A program made the translations under genes and the position numbers. The notes under the pieces were generated by a model. The model was not told where the DNA came from, made no database searches, and saw only the letters and a program-made list of their open reading frames with translations. From the NCBI GenBank assembly GCA_035578155.1, contig JAPWDM010000004.1:53677762-53741761 (forward strand): a stretch of DNA of 64,000 bases, written 5' to 3'. How positions within the stretch are numbered: the stretch's first letter is position 1; each line of letters starts with the position of its first letter. Shown here in pieces: positions 56,341-64,000 of this stretch. The DNA comes from Brachynemurus nebulosus (lineage: Eukaryota; Arthropoda; Insecta; Neuroptera; Myrmeleontidae).

Positions 56341-57309
56341 CGGTCAGAAATCTGGAGCTGGAGTCTGGAGTCTGAAGTCATGATTGCGGCTAGCGCTTGG
56401 TACAGTGCCCCCCACAAAATTTAGCGGCCACCCCTTGGGTTAGGGTATTCCCCACATTTTTGACTTGGTAGTTCGTTTAAAATGACGCAATTAAGGCAAG
56501 CGCGTATTGGGGTTAAGGTTTGCACGTACAGTACGCTTCAAAAAGTGATCGGATACCTTTTTGGTCAGGGGGGCCCGCACCTTTGACACGGCAGTGTACC
56601 AAAAATTTAAGTACAGTACGGCGTCAAGAGTTTGGGGTCACCCTGGGTTAGGGTATTCCCCACATTTTTTGACGTGATAGTTCGTTTAAGATGACGTAAT
56701 TAAGGCAAGCGCGTGTTGGGGTCAAGGTTTGCACGTACAGCACGCTTCAAAAAGTGATCGGATTCCTTTTTGGCCAGGGGGGTCCACACTTTTGACACGG
56801 TAGTGTACCAAAAATTTAAGTACAGTACGGTGTCAAAAGTTTGGGGCCACCCCCGAGTTAGGGTAACCCCACACTTTTGACGCGGTAGTGTACCCCATCT
56901 ATCAAATTGTAACCTAAAATTCAGTCTGCGCATGCGTCGTGTACTTAAATTCAGTCTGCGCATGCGTTAGGTTCACATTCAAAAACTACGTCAGTGCTGG
57001 CGGGTAATGGGTTAACACAAAATGAAATTGTTATAAGTAAATTGTGATGGCGCATAATGGGTTAACATAAATTAATTTGGTTGCTGGTGATGACTCAGGT
57101 CTTAGGAATTTCAAGGCCAACAGTATGAGCGAGTGTTGGGGTCAAATGTCAACAACAAATTTTTTAATACATGTACGTGCCAGGTCAAAGGTCAATTCAT
57201 ACACTAGGTACAGTAGGACCCCAAACTACACGGTTCTTAACACGGTCAAAAAAGTAGTCCGGATAATTGAGGTTCTACGGTGGAGTCGTGCCGGCCTAGC
57301 CTATCTACT
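56341..57309. repeat. Right terminal inverted repeat of the Polinton
   Basis: 969 bp, the reverse complement of 41169-42138. The inner end starts CGGTCAGAAATCTGGAGCTG and the outer end is CTAGCCTATCTACT. It carries the mirrored 209-bp tandem repeat. Confidence 0.95.
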
Positions 57310-57315
57310 TTTATC
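57310..57315. repeat. 6-bp target site duplication, right (TTTATC)
   Basis: Identical to 41163-41168 and directly after the terminal CT. Confidence 0.9.
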
Positions 57316-57479
57316 AAATAACGTACAACTCTGACATACGTGGGTATTGGAGTTGATGCACCTTGATTTATGACGTTATGGGGTTAAATGAGTTATGGAG
57401 TTATAGAGTTTAAGAGCTTGGATTTTTAGACTACAACTACATTCTTAGTTAGGGTTGCATGTGTTTAATAGCTTAAGTT

Positions 57480-57848
57480 GTGGATTTTTTGTGGTTACAA
57501 CAAAATTCTGATGTGTTGGGGTTGAATAGACCTCGGATTCAGATTCAGCGGTCCAAAAACTTATTAGTAAACATGGTCAAAAACCTAGATAAGAAAATAA
57601 AATTTTTTTGTGTGCCTGTGTATTCATTTAAAAATGTTGTCTTTTTCAATTGCCCTTCCTTTTTTGGTACGTTTTCAATAGTTTTAGGCGACGGTTTTAA
57701 TCAACGTTCAGAAACGTCGTTTTGGAATGTGATGTATCAAACGCAAACCACTGGTAGCCCCTTAGGGGAAATCATGCTTGCTGATTTTATTTTCCGGTCA
57801 TACGTACACTACTTTGAAAATGAAAAAAGTAAATTGAAAAATTGTTAA
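57480..57848 (+). pseudogene. Possible reverse-transcriptase-like remnant
   Basis: A 122-residue frame with FWNVMYQTQTTGSPLGEIML, then ADFIFRSYVHYFEN. The GSPLxxIxAxFxxxxxxxFE pattern resembles the region before the catalytic motif in Penelope-like or LINE reverse transcriptases. No YxDD or other motif is nearby. It may be debris of a retroelement or chance similarity. Confidence 0.3.
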
Positions 57849-59948
57849 AATTAAATGTTGCAACTTTCTCACTTGAAAAATAGAAAATATAATTGAAATT
57901 ATCATAAAAAATTAATTACATATATTATCTATCAGCGGAATCATATATGTATAACTAAACAAAAAAAATTGCTTTCCACTAAAAATTAATGAACCAGAAA
58001 ATTTTTGATTTATATCTTACCAATACTGAATGTCAAATTTTCAGTTATACAGTATTGCCACAATCTACGTAACCCACATACGCGCTGTTTCAATATTTAT
58101 AGTACATAACAGTATTTGGAATAGAAATTTTTTATTTTTCATTATTTATAATCATATTGTAATGGTTTAAATGAACCAGCTCCTAGGCATATTCCACTTT
58201 AATAGTTAGTTACAAGTTTATATTATTATATAAAAACAAACGGGCCCACATCTTCTAACATATAATTGTTTACATCGAAACTTAAATATAAATAAGAATA
58301 AGCCTATTTTATTTTATATACACTAAAAAGTAAGTGGTCATAAAATACAAGTTTTGACTTATGACTTTTATTATGAAATCGATAGCTTAATTGATTGGTT
58401 TAATCATAAGATAATCGATTATCGAAATATAGAGCGTGTACCAAAATTAACCATTAAAAAATTATTTGGATTTTTATAAACTGGATTTTTTACATTCCAT
58501 TGTTTTATTACTCACAAAAAGCGTCATAGAGGTAATTACTGCCAGTTTCTATTCTTTGATACGTCGTGAAGTATCAAAAAATAAGTAACAGATGTTGTTT
58601 CCTATATACCTACGATAGTGCCGTTTCAAGAGGTGAAACGACCATTCAAAGTAAAAACTTAAGTTTTCAAACACATATCTCGAAAAATTTACTGATATAT
58701 GTAATTCTTTATATTTATGTCCATACGGTGATTGTGCGATTTTGCAAAAAGTAAGTGAAAGAAAAATTAATAAAATTTTGTTTACTGGACTTAAATATAC
58801 GTTATCTAGTTGATCTGTTTTTATTTAAGTAATTTGGAAATATTCGATTCAGAGGGGAGCCAAATAAGGAATAATTATGCCCAATTGAATATAGTATTCA
58901 TATAGTAGGAATATGATTTGTAAACTCAAAATTCAGTTTAAATTCAGTTCAACTAGATTAATTATATCCAAATTACCTCAATTGACCCTACCTATTCTAT
59001 ATGACAAGAAATTATTCCTTTAATAATAAGTGCTGGAAAATTCATTATGTTATACAACATGAGTTTTTTTTTTTAAATTAAACTGAATTTTTGCTTGGTT
59101 TCGAGTGTGCTCAACCATAACGACTCTCTTAATAATAAATTGCGTGTAATAAAAGGCCTAATTATTCAATCAGTAGTTTATGCAAAAAAAAAAAAATAAA
59201 AATGCTATCGCTAAAGCGAGGAATTGTAGTGTAGTATAAATCATTATGTCAAAAAATTGAATCCTTTTCCAGGAGCGTAAAAACAAGTATGAGGGGTTAA
59301 AAAATGAAAATAAACTGTAATTTAAAAACTATAGTCATTTACAAATTTTAATTGTTATTATGTAAATGCAAAGGAAAATGATACTTTCAGTGAAGTTTAG
59401 CACACCTTTTAACATTTATTAATTTTCAACAAAACAGTAGTCAATACTGGCTAGATGCCTAGATGTTAGTTGCAACTAATTAAAAACCAATTACCAAAAT
59501 ACTTTTTTGCAACTAATGACTGAAAAATTCAACTACTAGTATTAACTAATAAGTAATTTAGTTTTTAGTTGTAGTTGTTAGTTACAGGACCGGATTAACC
59601 CTGAATGTCGCCCTAGGCACCATGAAAAATGCCGCCCCCACCTTTTGCTTGAAAAGAAGAAAATTTTAATTTTTCCTACTTTTTCCAACTTTCTCTTAAA
59701 ACTATCGCAAAAAAGGCAGGAAAATATTATTTTATCCTCTGATTGTTTACTGAACATAAAAACGTAATAAACAAACATGAGTGACGATATAAAAAATCAC
59801 AACCATAAGTTTTAAAAAATTGAATGCTATTTGCAATCTATTTTCGATCGAAAGATTTTGATAACGAAAATTTATGGTAGATGTTATATATTTGAAAGAA
59901 TATTTCCTTTCCTTACATCATCCATTTTGGAAATATCGTTATTTTCGA
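57849..59948. other. AT-rich non-coding stretch
   Basis: No gene supported. The stretch near 59586-59640 (GGACCGGATTAACCCTGAAT, GCCGCCCCC) looks like the end of a DNA transposon but has no visible partner end. Confidence 0.45.
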
Positions 59949-60740
59949 TATCGATAATTTTCGATAACGAAAAGTAGGTTTTAATAGTCGCAATATGTTC
60001 GGAACACCCACAACTTGCTTCGCTTAAGCCTTCAAAAATTTCGTTATTTTTGAGCTACGACGCACCGTTTAGGAGATATTTACGATTAAAGTTTTCGATT
60101 GCGAAAGTTAACGAAAAGTAGTTTTTTAAAAAATTGTTTTGTTACTGACCAGATCTATGGGACTAACAGAGCCTAAATTAACTAGTTATAACCAATTTAG
60201 GACAAGTTACGCGGTATCGATAATTTTCGATACCGAAAAGTAGGTTTTGACAGTCGCAATCCGTTCGGAATACCCACAATTTGCTTCGCTTAAGCCTTCA
60301 AAAATTTCGTTATTTTTGAGCTACGACGCACCGTTTAGGAGATATTTACGATTAAAGTTTTCGATAGCGAAAGTTAACGAAAAGTAGTTTTTTATAAAAT
60401 TGTTCGGTTACTGACCAGAGCAATGGGACTAACAGAGTCTAAATTAACTAGTTATAACCAATTTATGACAAGTTACGCGGTATCGATAATTTTCGATAAC
60501 GAAAAGTAGGTTTTGATAGTCACAATACGTTCGGAATACCCACAACTTGCTTCGCTTAAGCCTTCAAAAATTTCGTTATTTTTGAGCTGTGACGCACCGT
60601 TTAGGAGATATTTACGATTAAAGTTTACGATTGCGAAAAATAACGATTTGTCATTTTTTTAAAAATATACTATCGTTGACCAAATCAATAGGACTAATGG
60701 AGCCTAAATTCATCAATTATGACCAGTTTATAATAAATAA
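59949..60740. repeat. 266-bp tandem repeat (about 3 copies)
   Basis: Units start TATCGATAATTTTCGATA at 59949, 60215 and 60481 (266-bp spacing twice). Each holds ACTTGCTTCGCTTAAGCCTT (first and third copies; one base differs in the second), TTTCGTTATTTTTGAGCT and CGCACCGTTTAGGAGATA. The third copy diverges after 60640. It has no coding capacity; a local satellite-like array. Confidence 0.85.
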
Positions 60741-60759
60741 TTCTTTATCTTTGCTAGTT

Positions 60760-61560
60760 CTCGAACAGAACATTTTAAAACTTTTGTTAAATATCTTTAT
60801 TTAGCTTTTATTTCAATAATTCTTCTAATAGGGATATTGGTTTTTCGACATCTTTATTAACTTTCGAATAGAAATTTTTGTCAAATGTTTTCACCTGTAT
60901 TTAACTTGTTTTTCGATGACTAAACAAATGGTGAAGTAAATTTTTCGATATCCTTGCTGATATCCAGATAGAACATTCTCGAACTTTCGTTAAATTGCGC
61001 TACATGGATCCTTTTTAACTAACTAATCCGATGGTGAAATCAAGTTTTGGATATCTTATCTGATTTTCACATAGAATATTCTAGAGCTTTTACTGAATTT
61101 CATTTTTTGGTCACTTTTTTGATGAACAATCTAATGGTGATGCCAAATTTTCAATAATTTTTCTTTTTTCCAAAAAAATATTCTAGAACTTTTGACGAAT
61201 TCTGCTATTTGGACACTTTTTTGATGCCCAAACCAATGGTGAAGTCTGTTTTTGGATATATTTTCTATTTTCAAAATAGAATATTCTCGAACCTTTGCCA
61301 AATTCCGTTAATTGATCGCTTTTCGATGAAAAATTTGGTGGTGAAATCAGATATTCGATATTTTTTCTAATTTCCAAAAAGAATATTCTAGAACTTATTC
61401 TAAATATCGGTACTTGGTTACTTTTTCGTTGGTCAATCCATTGATTAAGGATTTTTCATGTCTTTTCTGATTATTGAAAGAATATTCTAGAACTTTTGCC
61501 AGATTTCGCTATTCAAGCATCTATTCGATGACCAACCCAGTGGTGAAATCGAATTATGTA
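60760..61560. repeat. ~103-bp degenerate tandem repeat
   Basis: The phrase AATATTCTAGAACTTTTG (with changes) recurs near 60970, 61077, 61180, 61280, 61383 and 61486. Each is followed by a cell around TTGGTCACTTTTTTGATG and AATGGTGAAAT. More diverged units reach back to about 60760. It is contiguous with the 266-bp array. Confidence 0.75.
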
Positions 61561-62843
61561 ATAGTTTTAATTTATCTGTATCTTTGTACAAGGAATATCT
61601 CCTCATAAAAATTTACAAGACACGCTCCTCTCATATATGTTTTTTCAACAATTCAATTTTTTGACAGGATGATTTATAGTTTTAGTGTATGGAAAAAAAT
61701 TTTTTCTTCAGTTATATGTTTACATAACTCACATGCAGTTGATCAAATTAAACTCTGTTTGTTCGTCGCGCGAGCGATGTTACAAACTTAAATTGAGCGA
61801 CTATGTTATTTATATGAAATTTAATTGTTTTCAAAACAAAATATATTTGTAGAGTACCTCTTTAGTTCGTGCCACAAAAACTATAGAGCGCATTTAGAAA
61901 AAAATTATAAATGTACTTATGAAACATAGATAAATTATGTGCCGCTTCTAACGAATGGTGAAACGTTTTTCCGGCAATTTTTGACAGGATAATTTATTAC
62001 CTGCACTATGAATCCTCGCATTAGCTATCGCCTATCAGTTCTAAGAGAATATTGCATTAATCACTAAAAACCGCTGTCATTTTATACTATAAATTAAAAT
62101 CCAAAATACATAAAAATTAAAATAAAAGATAATTTATTTCAGTTTCATTCTTCAAATTTCCTTTCATTCGATTAATTGTTACCTTATCATACATATTTAA
62201 ATTTACAGTCCACTAATTGAATATCCATATCATAGTGGAACACCCAATAAAAATAAAATTTACAGATAAAACAAAATAAAAATAAAAAAAAAATTAATTA
62301 TCTCTACATTTTGGGTATACAGAACATAATTTATTACTTATTTGAAAATGATAACCCTTAAGTATATAAAACAACAACTCACGATCTCAATCCATTACAG
62401 ATTGTTTGTTTTTTGTTTTCTTCTTGTTTTTGGTTGGACTTGTTTTAATCTTTACTACCTTTACAACTATGTAGCTAGACAGACATTCCACTTCAGCTAC
62501 AAAAAAACACACATCTACCTTTATACCTGTATGAATAAATATATTATTAGTGGGTTTGGGTATCGAAATACAGAATGTAACCATACACATTAAATTACGT
62601 AATCATATCAAACAGAAAAGACCAAAATGACTAACAAAATAATGTTTGTCTCTCTAATAGAAATTTACCTTTCGAAAATACTTTTGAAATTTGCGAATTC
62701 GTAACAACATAGTCCTAATTTTCTAAGTTCTTAAAAAAATATTTCGATGGGTTTATAAAAAAGCTCAATATTATTGAAAAAATTTTAATTTTCATAAAAA
62801 TTTCTTCATTAATGTTGATTTTCACTTTAGCATTAAGTAGAAG
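61561..62843. other. AT-rich non-coding stretch
   Basis: No supported gene. The frame at 62342-62593 has a hydrophobic core but no promoter or family support. Confidence 0.45.
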
Positions 62844-63194
62844 TAGCGTCCGACCGAAACAAAATTTGCAGCCGAAACCGAAACCGAATCTTCGGCTTTA
62901 GCTCAGTTTCGGCCGAAACCGAAACTTCGGTCTTAGTCTCAGTTTTGGCCGAAACCGAAACTTCGGCCTTAGTCTCAGTTTCGGCGGAAACCGAAACTTA
63001 TTTAGACATATAAAATTTCAATTGTATGCTGAAATCTAGTGTATGTACGAGACACAAACTTGCCCGAACGAAGCGCGACAATTCACGAACACTGAGTTTC
63101 GGTGCGACCGAAGCTTCGGCTGATTTTCGGCCAAAACTAGATTTTTTGGCTGTAACCGAAACCGAAACCGAAGGATCGGTCGGTCACTAACATA
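62844..63194. mobile_element. hAT-like MITE with CCGAAAC tandem units
   Basis: A 351-bp unit between direct 8-bp repeats AGTAGAAG (62836-62843 and 63195-63202). The inverted ends are TAGCGTCCGACCGAAAC at left and, a few bases in from the right border, the complement TAGTGACCGACCGATCC. The left third is a ~57-bp tandem of GGCCGAAACCGAAACTTCGG, then YCTTAGTCTCAGTTT. No transposase. The 8-bp duplication and TAG-type ends fit hAT. Confidence 0.65.
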
Positions 63195-63202
63195 AGTAGA
63201 AG

Positions 63203-64000
63203 TAATACTAAAATTCTAGAATTTGTATTGCTTAACTTTAGTTGGCAGAAAAACTAAATATCAAAACACATCAATACTAGTTTCGCAAATATCAGAAAGT
63301 TGGCTATATATTCAGTGGAAGATCACTCGAATTCGAAACTGGAACTAAAATAAGGCTAAAACCTCTTACATTAATTTTCGAATAATCTAGAATTTCAAAT
63401 GTTCAAATAGGTCCCATAATATAATCAAATTGCAACATTCTCACGCTGTAACTGCATCCAAGTGCATTAAAAAGTAAATCTTATAAACATGTACGTTCTT
63501 GATACTTTATAGTATATTTCTGCGTATACGGCAGGTTTCTAAATCTACAACGCTGCATACATACGTATAGATTCACCGACTGACCATTCTCCTCAACTCA
63601 GATGCATATATATAAAACTCTTGTAGAAGATCCACATACGCAACCAAATTGCAATTGCAAAGGTGTACAGTTTTATAATACAATATTCAACAAAAGTATT
63701 TGAACACAAAAAGGAAATATAATTTTTTTTTTAATCAATATTCAAAAATAAAAACAAAAGAAGTATAGTTAAAATACTTTTAGGTGATCAAAAAAAAAAA
63801 TAAGAATGTGCTTAAGGAGACGGAACTGTTATCTAAGCGTTACAATACGAAAAATCGTAATCGCTAACAATGTATAAATATCCCTGTTAAAGTATCCTCT
63901 GGAAATAATGGTCTGAAAACCACCACATATAATTTTTTTTGCTCTTTACCATAGTAAGATAAAAATTTCCAAAAAGTTGTGAAACAAAAAATTTTGCAGG
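63203..64000. other. AT-rich non-coding end of window
   Basis: No gene, TIR or tandem repeat recognised. Confidence 0.45.

Larger units (their letters stand above)
41169..57309. mobile_element. Complete Polinton/Maverick element (16,141 bp)
   Basis: A self-synthesising DNA transposon of virus-like type, delimited to the base. It starts AGTAGATAGGCTAGGCC, ends with the exact complement, and is flanked by TTTATC on both sides, with 970/969-bp inverted repeats about 99% alike by eye. It carries a family B DNA polymerase, chromodomain integrase, packaging ATPase, adenain-like protease, minor and major capsid candidates, a PLA2-like virion protein and accessory genes. Near-identical inverted repeats and the intact duplication argue for recent insertion. 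Two TAG codons in the polymerase and one frameshift in the minor capsid gene show decay, or errors in the assembly. The gene set matches Polintons/adintovirus-like elements of animals. Confidence 0.95.

Noticed and set aside
41169..57309. Endogenous adenovirus, polydnavirus segment or nudivirus insert
   Set aside because: Integrase plus AG...CT TIRs plus a 6-bp duplication and family B polymerase define a Polinton; no genes specific to the other groups were seen.

Overview
This window reads as AT-rich, intron-bearing arthropod (most likely insect) nuclear DNA. The signs are an I/Jockey-group non-LTR retrotransposon family with zinc-knuckle ORF1, YVDD reverse transcriptase and RNase H, many hAT-like and TA-target miniature transposons, a mariner relic, a tRNA-like SINE, long (AT)n tracts, degenerate TTAGG-like runs, and arthropod TATA/TCAGT-type core promoters. 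I see no host gene, tRNA or rRNA that I can support.

Layout. 1-9460 is a nest of one non-LTR family in head-to-tail copies: a decayed copy (1-3235), a short non-autonomous derivative (3236-4710) and a second decayed copy (6375-9460). They are broken up by a 398-bp hAT-like insert with an 8-bp target duplication and by a 1.6-kb near-perfect palindrome (4710-6320). 9461-41160 is gene-poor and holds (AT)n tracts, several non-autonomous DNA transposons whose ends and target duplications can be read (10793-11700, 14108-15503, 15634-16371, 27228-29232, 36115-37392), a SINE, a mariner relic (39463-40084) and another copy of the LINE derivative (37880-39357).

The centrepiece is a full-length Polinton/Maverick element at 41169-57309 (16,141 bp). 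It starts AG, ends CT, is flanked by the 6-bp duplication TTTATC, and has terminal inverted repeats of 970 and 969 bp. Inside are a family B DNA polymerase with an exonuclease domain (one intron, two in-frame TAG codons), an unknown protein, then on the minus strand a chromodomain integrase, a fibre-like protein and a conserved Maverick protein, then a 14 x 21-bp palindromic repeat array and an A32/FtsK-type packaging ATPase (minus). On the plus strand follow a small unknown protein, a phospholipase A2-like/pVI-like protein, an adenain-like protease, a minor capsid (penton-like) protein with a frameshift, a small conserved protein, a major-capsid candidate and a last conserved protein. Together these are the replication, integration, packaging, maturation and capsid functions of a virus-like transposon. 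Most genes carry their own TATA box followed 31-36 bp later by an initiator close to TCAKTT, so I infer single-gene transcription units rather than operons.

57316-64000 is again non-coding: possible reverse-transcriptase debris, a 266-bp tandem repeat, a ~103-bp degenerate tandem repeat, and a 351-bp hAT-like element rich in CCGAAAC motifs.

All assignments come from reading the sequence and from memory of the families; no database search was run.
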